Shown: piece by piece, positions 38,182-47,483 of the stretch
How positions within the stretch are numbered: the stretch's first letter is position 1
How the letters are laid out: each line of letters opens with the position of its first letter
Notes under the pieces: model-generated
What the model was told of the DNA's origin: nothing
The model's database searches: none
What the model saw: only the letters and a program-made list of their open reading frames with translations
Position numbers and translations under genes: made by a program
Origin: Streptobacillus felis
GTDB taxonomy: Bacteria > Fusobacteriota > Fusobacteriia > Fusobacteriales > Leptotrichiaceae
Assembly (NCBI RefSeq): GCF_001559775.1
Contig: NZ_LOHX01000287.1
Location: 756 to 64,755, forward strand
Direction of reading: 5' to 3'
Length of the DNA: 64,000 nt

Positions 38182-38769
38182 ATGGCAAGAGATAGACAGC
38201 CTATTTTAAAGAAATGTAGAACTCTTGGATTAGATCCAAGCATTTTAGGTGTAAATAAAAAATCAAAAAGAAATATAAGACCAAATGCAAATAAAAAATT
38301 AACTGAGTATGGAACTCAATTAAGAGAAAAACAAAAAGCAAGATTTGTATATGGTGTAATGGAAAAACAATTCTATAAATTATATGAAGAAGCAACAAGA
38401 AAAGAAGGAGTAACAGGTGAGTTATTACTTCAATACTTAGAAAGAAGATTAGATAACGTAGTATATAGATTAGGGTTTGGTTCAACAAGAAGACAAGCTA
38501 GACAAATAGTTAGTCACGGACATATCTTAATAAACGGTAAGAGAGTTGACATAGCTTCTTACAGAGTAAAACAAGGTGATGTAATTACTCTTAAAGAAGG
38601 ATCAACAGAACTTTCAATAATTAAAGAATCAGTAGGACAAAAATCAGTTCCTGGATGGTTATCATTAGAAGAAGGAACTTTAACTGCAAAAGTTTTAGAA
38701 AATCCTACAAGAGATGCAGTTGATTTCGAAATCAACGAAGCAATGATAATCGAGTTCTATTCAAGATAA
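38182..38769 (+). CDS. rpsD: 30S ribosomal protein S4
   Basis: A 195-residue S4, a primary 16S rRNA binder and assembly initiator. The S4 RNA-binding domain (YLERRLDNVVYRLGFGSTRRQARQ) is at about 90-113. The N-terminal zinc-finger cysteines seen in some S4 proteins are reduced to a single Cys (KKCRTLG), so this is the zinc-free form. Confidence 0.97.
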   Translation: MARDRQPILKKCRTLGLDPSILGVNKKSKRNIRPNANKKLTEYGTQLREKQKARFVYGVMEKQFYKLYEEATRKEGVTGELLLQYLERRLDNVVYRLGFGSTRRQARQIVSHGHILINGKRVDIASYRVKQGDVITLKEGSTELSIIKESVGQKSVPGWLSLEEGTLTAKVLENPTRDAVDFEINEAMIIEFYSR

Positions 38770-38823
38770 TAATTGATATTATTAGATTATTGATAAAATT
38801 CTATATAAGGGAGTTGGTTTATC

Positions 38824-39792
38824 TTGTTAAATATTGAGAAGATAGCAAAAAACATTAAGCTTACAGAAGAGAAAATTGACCAATACAGTGCTAAGTACAC
38901 ATTAGAGCCACTATATAGAGGTTATGGAAATACTATTGGTAATGCATTAAGAAGAGTACTTTTATCATCAATACCTGGTTCTGCAATTAAAGGTGTAAGA
39001 ATAGATGGTGTTTTAAATGAGTTTTCAATGATAGAAGGAGTAAAAGAAGCTGTTACTGATATAGTATTAAATATAAAAGAAATAGTAGTAGAACTAGATG
39101 AACCTGTTGAAAAAAGAATGAAATTATCAGTTGTAGGACCAAAAGTAATTACAGCTGCTGACATCATTCCAGATGCAGGAATAACTATAATAAATCCTGA
39201 ACAAGTAATTGCTACAATTACAACAAAAAGATCTATTGAAATGGAATTTATAGTAGATTCTGGAGAAGGATTTGTAGTATCTGATGAAATTAACACTGCA
39301 GGTTGGGAAGCAGATTTCCTTGCTGTTGATGCGATATATACACCTATTAGAAAGGTAAGTTATTTAGTTGAAGATACTATGGTAGGACGTGTAACTAATT
39401 ACGATAAATTAACATTGAATGTAACAACAGATGGAAGTATAGATATTCATGATGCATTATCTTATGCAGTTGAATTAATAAATATACATACAAAACCATT
39501 TGCTAATATTGGTACTGCAATGGCTAAATTTAGAAGTGAAGATGAACAAGAAATTGAAGATATTGATGAAAATCAACCATCTTTAGTTGAAGAGACTAAG
39601 ATAGAAGAATTAGGTTTAACTATACGTTCATATAACTGTCTTAAAAAAGTTGAAATTAATACTATAGGAGAATTAATTAAACTTACTAAAGAAGATCTTA
39701 AGAAAATTAAGAATTTAGGTAATAAATCTGCAAAAGAAATAATTGAAAAAATGAAAGAATATGGTTATGAAATGTCTTCATCAGAAGAATAG
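38824..39792 (+). CDS. rpoA: RNA polymerase alpha subunit
   Basis: A 322-residue alpha subunit. N-terminal assembly domain (LEPLYRGYGNTIGNALRRVLLSS), linker about 235-255, and C-terminal domain with LTIRSYNCLKKVEINTIGEL for UP-element and activator contacts. The start codon is TTG behind AAGGGAG. Position between rpsD and rplQ is the conserved one. Confidence 0.97.
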   Translation: MLNIEKIAKNIKLTEEKIDQYSAKYTLEPLYRGYGNTIGNALRRVLLSSIPGSAIKGVRIDGVLNEFSMIEGVKEAVTDIVLNIKEIVVELDEPVEKRMKLSVVGPKVITAADIIPDAGITIINPEQVIATITTKRSIEMEFIVDSGEGFVVSDEINTAGWEADFLAVDAIYTPIRKVSYLVEDTMVGRVTNYDKLTLNVTTDGSIDIHDALSYAVELINIHTKPFANIGTAMAKFRSEDEQEIEDIDENQPSLVEETKIEELGLTIRSYNCLKKVEINTIGELIKLTKEDLKKIKNLGNKSAKEIIEKMKEYGYEMSSSEE

Positions 39793-39831
39793 AATACCGG
39801 ATTTTAAGTAAGATAGGAGGACAAATTTTTT

Positions 39832-40209
39832 ATGAATCACAGAAAATCATATAGAAAATTAGGAAGAAGAAGTGATCATAGATTAGCAATGATGAAGAAT
39901 ATGACAATATCTTTAATTAACGCTGAGCAAATCGAAACTACAGTAACTCGTGCTAAAGAGTTAAGAAAGTTCGTTGAAAGAATGATTACTTTAGGTAAAA
40001 AATATAACTTAGCTAATGACGATAAAGCAAAAGCAGTACATATATATAGACAAGTATTTGCTTTCTTAAGAAATGAAGAAGCAACTGCAAAAGTTTGTAA
40101 AGAAATAGCTCCAAGATATACAGAAAGAAATGGTGGTTACACAAGAATCATCAAAACTGATGTAAGAAGAGGGGACTCAGCTGAACTTGCAATTATAGAG
40201 TTAGTTTAA
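39832..40209 (+). CDS. rplQ: 50S ribosomal protein L17
   Basis: A 125-residue L17, beginning [20 protein letters not shown], near the polypeptide exit. AGGAGG lies before the ATG. It is the last gene of the alpha operon and a strong terminator follows 8 bases after its stop. Confidence 0.97.
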   Translation: MNHRKSYRKLGRRSDHRLAMMKNMTISLINAEQIETTVTRAKELRKFVERMITLGKKYNLANDDKAKAVHIYRQVFAFLRNEEATAKVCKEIAPRYTERNGGYTRIIKTDVRRGDSAELAIIELV

Positions 40210-40216
40210 TAAATAG

Positions 40217-40245
40217 AAAAAAATCGCTTATGCGATTTTTTTTTG
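40217..40245 (+). terminator. Terminator of the ribosomal protein operon
   Basis: An A-run, ATCGC-TTAT-GCGAT, then nine T; can also work in the other direction. Confidence 0.88.
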
Positions 40246-40257
40246 AAAGGATGCATT

Positions 40258-40875
40258 ATGAAAAAATTATTAAATATTATACTACTTTTGATTATGTTTT
40301 CTTGTACATCAGTAAATGTAAAATACAATAATATTGATGAAGTAACAATTGAAACTGCAAAAAAAAATAGTGTAAATATTAAATCTCCAGGTACTTTTGG
40401 GGTTTTAAATAAAGAATCAATTTTTATGACGACAGTAAAAAATACTGAATATGGTGCAAAACATAGAATGATAATATATGGTGTTAATAAAATAGAAGAT
40501 GGTGACAAATTAGTAAAATTAGAGTACCCCTTAAATCTTAGGTTACAAGTATTTTATTATTATGGACTATTATATGCTTATGGTTTATATAAATATAGAC
40601 ATACAGAATTTTTTGAAATTATTACAGATAATAATAAATATCTATTACCTGTAGATGATTTACAAAAAGGTGATATCGCAGAAATTCCTGATATTATCGT
40701 TACTGATAAATTAGATATGTTACTTGATATGGCTAATTCTAATACAACATATGTTAATATTATTGATAAAAATAATAGAAAAGAAGAATTATTATTAAAA
40801 CTACAAGATAAAGCATCTATTAAAGAGATGGTTTTACTATATAAATATGGAAAATCACTTAATAATTCAAAATAA
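40258..40875 (+). CDS. Hypothetical lipoprotein
   Basis: A 205-residue protein with a lipoprotein signal peptide: MKKLLNIILLLIMFSC, with the lipid-modified Cys at 16. The ATG at 40258 is chosen because GAAAGGA precedes it and the signal peptide starts there; the earlier in-frame ATG at 40243 precedes that site. The mature part is mixed alpha/beta, Tyr- and Asp-rich, with no motif I recognise. It lies alone between two terminators, so a promoter must lie within or just after the rplQ terminator. Confidence 0.65.
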   Translation: MKKLLNIILLLIMFSCTSVNVKYNNIDEVTIETAKKNSVNIKSPGTFGVLNKESIFMTTVKNTEYGAKHRMIIYGVNKIEDGDKLVKLEYPLNLRLQVFYYYGLLYAYGLYKYRHTEFFEIITDNNKYLLPVDDLQKGDIAEIPDIIVTDKLDMLLDMANSNTTYVNIIDKNNRKEELLLKLQDKASIKEMVLLYKYGKSLNNSK

Positions 40876-40888
40876 ATATATATTTTAT

Positions 40889-40932
40889 GTACCCTTTAAA
40901 CTGGAAAAATAAAGTTATTAGGGTACTTTTTT
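40889..40932 (+). terminator. Terminator after the lipoprotein gene
   Basis: GTACCCT (40889-40895) pairs with AGGGTAC (40920-40926) and is followed by six T; the 24-base middle has a further AAACT/AGTT pairing. Confidence 0.75.
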
Positions 40933-41033
40933 ATATAATTAAATAACCTTACATATATTTAGAATTTTCTAATTTACAAAACACTAAAACAAAGGTATAA
41001 TATTAAATAAAATAAATAGTGTGAGGTAGAAAT

Positions 41034-41786
41034 ATGTTAAATAAAGAAAGTATACAAAGACAAGAATTACATAGAAAGATATGGTCAATTGCAGATAATG
41101 TAAGAGGAGCAGTAGATGGATGGGATTTTAAACAATATATTTTAGGTATACTATTTTATAGATTTATTTCTGAAAATATGAGTGACTTTTTTAATAAGGC
41201 AGAACATGAAGCAGGAGATTTAAACTTTAACTATGCAGAACTTACTGATGAAGAAGCAAATAGGGATTTTAGACCAAGTACTGTAGAAGATAAAGGTTTC
41301 TTTATCTTACCTAGTCAATTATTTGAAAATGTAGTAAAAACAGCAAGAGAAAATGAAAATTTAAATACAGAATTAGCAAATATTTTTAAATTAATAGAAG
41401 CAAGTGCAATAGGCTATGAATCAGAAAATGATATAAAGGGCCTTTTTGAAGATGTAGATACAACAAGTAATAAATTAGGAGCAACAGTATCTGAAAAGAA
41501 TAAAAGGCTTTCAGATATATTAATAGGGATATCGGAAATAAATTTTGGAGATTTTAAAGAGAATGATATAGATGCATTTGGAGATGCATATGAATATTTA
41601 ATATCAAATTATGCGAGTAATGCAGGTAAATCAGGAGGAGAATTTTTCACTCCACAAATAGTTTCAAAATTACTTGCAAGAATAGTAATGGATGGAAAGA
41701 AGAAGATAAATAAGGTATACGAGATGATTTTATCCGAAATGATACAATTAAATAGTGGAAAATCCTTGAAATACAGCTTTTGTTGA
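41034..41786 (+). pseudogene. hsdM: Type I restriction-modification methylase subunit, 3'-truncated
   Basis: The 250 codons match the N-terminal half of Hsd[31 protein letters not shown], then the start of the methylase domain, [21 protein letters not shown] and KKINKVY. The next residues should be the SAM-binding DPACGSG; instead, from about 41718, the frame runs into unrelated sequence ([14 protein letters not shown]) and stops. No NPPF motif, hsdS or hsdR follows. The break marks the left edge of a foreign segment. It has its own ribosome binding site (GTGAGG) but cannot methylate. Confidence 0.85.
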
Positions 41787-41840
41787 CTAGCTTTTAACTT
41801 TGAAATAGATTGAAGGCTTTTTTATTTTGCAGATAATGTT

Positions 41841-41898
41841 TAGGGGTGTCAAGAATAAATAAGGGGTGTGTGAATTTTTGTAAGGGGGTCAAGAATAA
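41841..41898 (+). repeat. G-rich imperfect direct repeats at the island edge
   Basis: TAGGGGTGTCAAGAATAA (41841-41858) and TAAGGGGGTCAAGAATAA (41881-41898) are near copies, with a third, partial copy TAAGGGGTGTGTGAAT at 41860-41875. They stand out from the AT-rich context and lie between the broken hsdM and the restriction-enzyme remnant. Possibly the end of a lost mobile element. Confidence 0.5.
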
Positions 41899-41929
41899 GA
41901 GGTGTTTACGTTGGGAGTTTAGATATTGG

Positions 41930-42878
41930 TTAAAAGTAGCCAGAAATAGCAATTCGTTTATATCTATCGGTTTCGTGCTGATTTCTATAAGTATAATGTC
42001 TTGGTTCTTGTGATACTATTTCGACTTTGTCATTAAATGTATAAGAATACTTGAAATAATCATAGTTAGTAGCTAAGAAGGCATTAACGAGGAAATCTTC
42101 TCCGTTATTAGGACATTTTTCAAGTATAGTTCTTAAGATGTACATGAAATTAGCCATGTTTTGCTTAAGTGCATCACGGTAAAAAGTAGGAACTTTATCG
42201 GGATGTTTGCTGTAATTGTTTTTGGTAAACTCCCATATAAGTTTTGACTGCCATGACATAGGATATATACCTGTACATTTTTCTGTTTCAATGATATCTT
42301 CTATGTCCACTATTTGTAAACGGTCACGTTTTGAAGAATTATCCCCACTAGGCATTGGTTGTAAATATCTTGAAGCATGTACAAAACCTAAAGAAATTGG
42401 ACCGATGTGGTCAGCTGATGTTCCATCAAAGAACCTGCTTCCCATGAATTGGTTAGCCGCGTGAATATTACCATCACTCCAATATTCATATGCACGTCTA
42501 TCTTTAGTGTAAGACTTTAAGTTTTCTTTTGAACGTCCTTTATCTTGGATAGCTCTACAACAACGATTATAAGTATGGAATCCATCATATCGATCTGGAA
42601 AATTTGACATTGCACCGGGACCCAAGCATTTTTTTATTTCATTTTCGACAAGCATATTCCAGTGCATCAATGATTTCCTCTTTAGTAGCGGTTGAAGCAT
42701 TTAAATTAAGAGAACCTTTGGTAATTAAAAAAGAAGCAATAGCTGTTTCGAGTACTCCGTTGTTAATTAAATCATCCCATATATCACTAATATTCTCACA
42801 ATCTGTATACTCTGAACTAAACTGCTTATTAAGTGATTTGAGAAAGTTTGTGTTCGGATAATGATAATATAATGACAT
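41930..42878 (-). pseudogene. Remnant of an Alw26I/Eco31I/Esp3I-like type IIS restriction endonuclease
   Basis: Two overlapping minus-strand frames (42878-42639 and 42700-41930) form one protein broken by a frameshift near 42650-42700. The second part contains GPGAMSNFPDRYDGFHTYNRC and ADHIGPISLGFVHASRYLQP followed by SGDNSSKRDRL, which resembles the HNH-type active site of the Eco31I family. About 335 residues remain in all, shorter than a full enzyme, so the N-terminal part is probably missing. No partner methylase is nearby. Family naming is from memory of the DHIGPISLGF motif; a search would settle it. Confidence 0.55.
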
Positions 42879-42894
42879 CGATATAGTTGAATGA

Positions 42895-43086
42895 GAATCT
42901 GATTCAGACTTTCAAGAAAGAGTGAAAAAAATTATTAATGTTGAATTTAATCGTCCTGACTACAACAACTGGCACAGACATAATCGTCATATCGGTTATT
43001 CAAAGGCTGTATCTGAAGATGGAGAAGATAGATGTACATTTCAAGAACGAACAAGTCATATCCATGTGATATGGCTTTTATATTAA
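42895..43086 (+). pseudogene. Gene fragment from a mobile element
   Basis: An open stretch of 63 codons without a start codon, containing VEFNRPDYNNWHRHNRHIGY and SKAVSEDGEDRC, then diverging before a stop. The sequence is well conserved-looking and more GC-rich than its surroundings, and resembles small regulators carried on Gram-positive mobile elements, but I cannot name it. The remaining bases to 43235 hold the copY promoter region. Confidence 0.4.
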
Positions 43087-43156
43087 TCGTATAAGGATTT
43101 AATTGTATATTAACATTAATTACAATAATATCGTTGTTTACATTTATAAAAAAGAC

Positions 43157-43214
43157 TTGACATATTTCGTTTACAATGGTAAACTTATTTTAAACATATT
43201 AGTTTATATCTGTA
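43157..43214 (+). promoter_or_regulatory. copYB promoter with cop-box operators
   Basis: TTGACA (43157-43162), 17-base spacer, TAAACT (43180-43185). TACAATGGTA (43172-43181), inside the palindrome GTTTAC-AATG-GTAAAC, is one base off the CopY operator consensus TACANNTGTA and overlaps the -10. TATATCTGTA (43205-43214) is a second near match just before the ribosome binding site. CopY is expected to sit here until copper displaces its zinc. Confidence 0.7.
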
Positions 43215-43235
43215 AACGACAAGGAGGAAAGGAAA

Positions 43236-43685
43236 ATGAGCACAATAGAACTTAATACTTCTATCACAGATGCTGAATGGGAAGTAATGCGTGTAGTTTG
43301 GGCAAATGATCTAGTAACTAGTAAAACAGTCATCTCTGTATTGAAAGAAAAAATGGACTGGACAGAATCCACTATCAAAACAATCTTAGGTCGATTAGTT
43401 GAAAAAGGCGTACTAAATACAGAGAAAGAAGGTAGAAAGTTTATTTACACTGCCAATATTGTAGAGAAAGAAGCCGTAAGGGATTTTGTAGAAGATATTT
43501 TTAACCGTATTTGCAAAAAGAAAGTTGGAAATGTAATAGGAAGCATCATTGAAGATCATGTCTTAAGCTTCGATGATATAGATCGACTAGAAAAAATATT
43601 AGAGATAAAAAAATCTTTCGCAGCAGAAGAAGTGGCTTGCAATTGTCCAGAAGGACAATGCGAGTGTCATTTATATCATCATTAA
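43236..43685 (+). CDS. copY: CopY-type copper-responsive repressor
   Basis: A 149-residue BlaI/MecI-family repressor. The winged-helix domain covers 1-75 (EWEVMRVVWANDLVTSKTV, DWTESTIKTILGRLVEKGVL). The C-terminus has the copper/zinc-binding pattern CNCPEGQCEC (CxCx4CxC) of Enterococcus CopY. With copper the protein leaves the cop boxes and the operon is induced. GGAGG precedes the ATG. Codon use is less AT-biased than in the core genes, and the pair copY-copB is typical of Lactobacillales, pointing to transfer. Confidence 0.93.
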   Translation: MSTIELNTSITDAEWEVMRVVWANDLVTSKTVISVLKEKMDWTESTIKTILGRLVEKGVLNTEKEGRKFIYTANIVEKEAVRDFVEDIFNRICKKKVGNVIGSIIEDHVLSFDDIDRLEKILEIKKSFAAEEVACNCPEGQCECHLYHH

Positions 43686-43703
43686 CATAAGGAGGAATTT
43701 AAA

Positions 43704-45833
43704 ATGAACAATAACAACAAACATTTATCCCACTGTCACCATAATCATGGCGACATGGATCATTCAAAACATGAGCACGTAAGCACGGAAGAACATGGAG
43801 ACCATAAGAATCAACATCAAGAACATCATGCTGAGCATGATCACAGCGGGCACAGTGGACATGACCACAGTGGGCACCACGGAGGGCATGAACACCATCA
43901 TCACGGTAACTTTAAGGAACTTTTCTTAAAATCATTGCCACTAGGAATCATTATTATGCTCTTATCCCCTATGGCTGGGTTTGACCTACCATTCCAGTTT
44001 ACTTTTCCATATTCTGATATTGTAGTAGCTATTTTATCTACTATATTAATTATTTATGGTGGACGTCCATTCTATCAAGGCGCAGTTGACGAATTTAAAC
44101 AAAAAGAACCTGGAATGATGGCTCTAGTTTCTTTAGGTATAAGTGTTTCATATTTATACAGTATTTATGCTGTTATCATTACCTACGTAACGGGTGGACA
44201 CGTGATGGACTTTTTCTTTGAATTTGCTTCATTATTATTAATCATGTTATTAGGTCACTGGATTGAGATGAAAGCTATTGGAGAAGCAGGAGACGCACAA
44301 GCAGCATTGGCTAAGTTGGTACCAAAAGATGCTCACGTTGTGTTAGAAGATGATTCAATTGAAATACGTCCAGTTGCTGACTTACAGGTAGGCGATTTAA
44401 TTCGTGTTCAAGCCGGAGAAAATGTGCCAGCAGATGGAACTATCGAGCGTGGCGAATCACGTGTAAATGAAGCTCTTTTGACTGGAGAATCAAAAGCAGT
44501 TAAAAAAGGCCCTGGCGATGAAGTAATCGGAGGCTCAACAAATGGAGAAGGGGTTCTTTATATTAAAGTGAATGAGACAGGTGATCAATCCTTTATCTCT
44601 CAAGTACAGACTTTAATTAGCCAAGCTCAAAACCAGCCTTCCAGGGCAGAAAATATTGCGCAAAAGGTTGCAGGGTGGCTCTTCTATATTGCTGTTATTG
44701 TCGCGCTAATTGCTTTTGTAGTGTGGATGATTATTGGAGATATCCCAACGGCAGTTATATTCACTATTACTACATTAGTTATTGCTTGTCCGCACGCATT
44801 GGGTCTGGCTATTCCATTGGTAACCGCCCGTAGCACAAGCTTAGGAGCCAGTCGTGGGTTACTAGTGAAAGACCGCCAAGCCTTAGAAATAGCTCAAGAT
44901 GCAGATGTGATGATTTTAGATAAAACAGGTACTTTAACAACTGGTGAGTTTAAAGTATTAAACGTTGAACTTTTTAATAACAAATATAATAAAGAGGAAA
45001 TCATTGCCTTATTGGCAGGTATTGAAGGAGGATCTAGCCACCCGATTGCTCAATCAATTATAAGGTTCGCCGAGCAGCAAGATATACGTCCAGCATCTTT
45101 TGATTCGATTGATGTGATTTCCGGTTCTGGAGTAGAGGGTAAAGCAGGTGGGCACCGTTACCAATTAATCAGTCAAAAAGCCTATGGACGTAATCTTGAT
45201 ATGGATATTCCAAAAGGAGCAACTCTTAGTGTCTTAGTAGAAAACGATGATGCCATTGGTGCTGTAGCTTTAGGGGACGAATTAAAACCAACGAGTAAAG
45301 AGTTAATTAAAGCTCTTAAAAAGAACAATATTCAACCAATTATGGCAACAGGTGATAATGAAAAAGCGGCTCAAGGCACGGCAGAAGTTTTAGGGATTGA
45401 GTATAGATCAAATCAATCTCCACAAGACAAATATGAGTTAGTTAAAACACTTAAAGATGAAGGAAAGAAAGTTATCATGGTAGGTGATGGTGTAAATGAT
45501 GCTCCTTCTCTTGCCTTGGCAGATGTTGGTATAGCTGTAGGTGCTGGAACTCAAGTTGCATTGGATTCAGCTGATGTCATATTGACTCAATCCGATCCAG
45601 GAGATATTGAATCATTCATTGAATTAGCACACAAAACAACTCGTAAAATGAAACAAAACCTATTTTGGGGAGCTGGTTATAACTTTATAGCTATCCCTCT
45701 AGCTGCAGGAATTTTGGCTCCTATTGGTATCACATTAAGCCCTGCATTAGGAGGAATCCTAATGTCTGTGTCAACAGTCATCGTCGCCATTAATGCTATG
45801 TTATTAAGTTTAGATCCAAAAAATAAGGGTTAA
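43704..45833 (+). CDS. copB: CopB-type copper-exporting P-type ATPase
   Basis: A 709-residue P1B ATPase of the inner membrane. The N-terminus (1-75) is a His-rich metal-binding tail with repeated HDHSGH-like units in place of a CxxC domain. The transmembrane metal site is CPH (IACPHALGLAIP), the CopB-type signature. The phosphorylation loop DKTGTLTTG, the actuator LLTGESKAVKK and the hinge GDGVNDAPSLA are intact, so the pump should work. It follows copY by 18 bases in the same operon. G+C is visibly higher than the flanks, supporting horizontal acquisition. Confidence 0.94.
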   Translation: MNNNNKHLSHCHHNHGDMDHSKHEHVSTEEHGDHKNQHQEHHAEHDHSGHSGHDHSGHHGGHEHHHHGNFKELFLKSLPLGIIIMLLSPMAGFDLPFQFTFPYSDIVVAILSTILIIYGGRPFYQGAVDEFKQKEPGMMALVSLGISVSYLYSIYAVIITYVTGGHVMDFFFEFASLLLIMLLGHWIEMKAIGEAGDAQAALAKLVPKDAHVVLEDDSIEIRPVADLQVGDLIRVQAGENVPADGTIERGESRVNEALLTGESKAVKKGPGDEVIGGSTNGEGVLYIKVNETGDQSFISQVQTLISQAQNQPSRAENIAQKVAGWLFYIAVIVALIAFVVWMIIGDIPTAVIFTITTLVIACPHALGLAIPLVTARSTSLGASRGLLVKDRQALEIAQDADVMILDKTGTLTTGEFKVLNVELFNNKYNKEEIIALLAGIEGGSSHPIAQSIIRFAEQQDIRPASFDSIDVISGSGVEGKAGGHRYQLISQKAYGRNLDMDIPKGATLSVLVENDDAIGAVALGDELKPTSKELIKALKKNNIQPIMATGDNEKAAQGTAEVLGIEYRSNQSPQDKYELVKTLKDEGKKVIMVGDGVNDAPSLALADVGIAVGAGTQVALDSADVILTQSDPGDIESFIELAHKTTRKMKQNLFWGAGYNFIAIPLAAGILAPIGITLSPALGGILMSVSTVIVAINAMLLSLDPKNKG

Positions 45834-46139
45834 CAAATTGAATGATTGAAACTCATTAAAGTATCAAGATACAATAGTTTTACAGGAAAAAAAGAGATGT
45901 AAGTACTGGCTCTTTGTAAAATCGTGTTGGCAGAAGTAGTCGATTGATTTAGATCGAGAAGTAGTATTAGTTGCTTTTGAAGATGATGAAATTATAGGTG
46001 CAATTTGGGAGAGATTGCTTGATGCAGATAAAAGAGGCTGAAAAACTAAGAGTACAGAAAGAACATGTACCAATAAACTGGACACAGAAATGTGAAAAAG
46101 TTTGGAGGTACATGTTCTCATTGAGAGGGTGAAGTTTTA
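45834..46139. other. Island right flank without an intact gene
   Basis: About 300 bases between copB and fucO. A scrap at 45940-46041 stays open for about 33 codons and reads DREVVLVAFEDDEIIGAIWE before a stop; it lacks a start codon and looks like a gene fragment. A strong 57-base hairpin ends the stretch at 46061-46117. Confidence 0.45.
46061..46117. repeat. 57-base nested palindrome at the island edge
   Basis: GAACATGTACC (46061-46071) pairs perfectly with GGTACATGTTC (46107-46117). Inside, AAACT pairs with AGTTT and CACA-GAAA-TGTG forms the tip. It could be a fused pair of insertion-sequence ends or a folded single-strand transposon end. It also lies just beyond the fucO stop and may terminate minus- or plus-strand transcription, though no T-run follows. 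Confidence 0.6.
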
Positions 46140-47288
46140 TTACATTAATGATTTATATAATTCAATTATTTCTTCTAAAGTAGCTTCTCTAGGGTTTCCA
46201 GGTGCACATACATCATTAAATGCATCTTGTGCTATTTTAGGTATATCTTCCATTTTAACACCTAATTCAGATATAGTTGCTGGTATTCCAACATCTTTAG
46301 ATAATTTATCTACAGCTAAACAAGCTTCATTTCTAACATCTTCTAAGCTTAAAGTTTCCCAGTCTTTTACTCCAAGTACTCTAGCTATATCTCTATATTT
46401 TTCTCCAGTGAAGTCTTTGTTAAATTTCATAACTGTTGGTAATAATGAAGCACAAGCAACACCATGTGGAGTGTCATACCATGCACTTAAAGGATGTGCC
46501 ATAGCATGTACTAGTCCTAATCCTACATTTGAGAATCCCATACCAGCTATATATTGAGCTAATGCCATATCTTCTCTACATTTTTCGCAACCTTTAACTG
46601 AGTCTCTTAATGATCTTCCAACTATTTCTATAGCTTTAATATGCATCATATCTGTCATTTCCCATGCACCTTTAGTTATATATCCTTCTATAGCATGAGT
46701 CATTGCATCCATACCAGTTGCTGCAGCTAGTGATGCTGGCATTTTAGCCATCATATCACTGTCAACAAATGCTACTATAGGTATGTCATGTAGGTCAACA
46801 CAAACGAATTTTCTATTTTTATTTTCATCAGTAATTACATAGTTAATTGTAACTTCAGCTGCAGTACCTGAAGTAGTTGGAACTGCAAATATTGGTAAAC
46901 AAGGTTTCTTAGTATCTGCAACACCTTCAAGTGATAACACATCTTCAAATTCAGGGTTAGTTATTATTATAGCAATAGCTTTTGCTGTATCCATAGGTGA
47001 TCCACCACCTACAGTAATTATACAATCTGCTTTACAATTTTTAACGAATTCTACACCGTCTTTAACATTTTTAACTGTAGGATTTGGAACTATTTTTCCA
47101 AATACTTCATAATCTATCCCAGCTGCATCTAATAAAGTAGTAACTTTTCCAGCAAGACCTAATTCAACTAGGTCATCACTTGTAATTACAGCAGCTTTTT
47201 TAAAACCACGGTTTTTAAATTCTGGAACTATTGCTTCTATTGCACCTTTACCAAAATATGATGTTTCATTTAAAATCATTCTTTTCAT
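46140..47288 (-). CDS. fucO: Iron-dependent alcohol dehydrogenase, lactaldehyde reductase type
   Basis: A 382-residue group III (Fe) alcohol dehydrogenase. It follows the FucO pattern closely: GGGSPMDTAKAI for NAD binding, TTSGTAAEVTINYVITDE, RKFVCVDLHDIP, and the metal ligands in MDAMTHAIEGY and LVHAMAHPLSAWYDTPHG. FucO reduces L-lactaldehyde to 1,2-propanediol with NADH and can act on other short aldehydes. No fucose genes are adjacent, so general redox balancing in fermentation is equally likely. AAAGGATG precedes the ATG. Confidence 0.88.
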   Translation of the reverse strand: MKRMILNETSYFGKGAIEAIVPEFKNRGFKKAAVITSDDLVELGLAGKVTTLLDAAGIDYEVFGKIVPNPTVKNVKDGVEFVKNCKADCIITVGGGSPMDTAKAIAIIITNPEFEDVLSLEGVADTKKPCLPIFAVPTTSGTAAEVTINYVITDENKNRKFVCVDLHDIPIVAFVDSDMMAKMPASLAAATGMDAMTHAIEGYITKGAWEMTDMMHIKAIEIVGRSLRDSVKGCEKCREDMALAQYIAGMGFSNVGLGLVHAMAHPLSAWYDTPHGVACASLLPTVMKFNKDFTGEKYRDIARVLGVKDWETLSLEDVRNEACLAVDKLSKDVGIPATISELGVKMEDIPKIAQDAFNDVCAPGNPREATLEEIIELYKSLM

Positions 47289-47458
47289 TTAAATCATCCT
47301 TTCTAAGTTAAATATACTGTATATTAATAATATAAGGTTAAAAGATATAGTTTCAAAATAATTTAACTAAAAAAAGTACTTAGATATTTTACTACTTATT
47401 TAATAAATTGCTATTAACAACGATATTACTACAATTGTAAATGTCCTAGTTTATTAAC

Positions 47459-47483
47459 TAAAAAAGTAGAGTTGCCTCTACTT
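47459..47483 (-). terminator. Terminator of xpt
   Basis: On the minus strand AAGTAGAG-GCAA-CTCTACTT followed by a T-run; the xpt stop codon lies within the stem. Confidence 0.85.
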
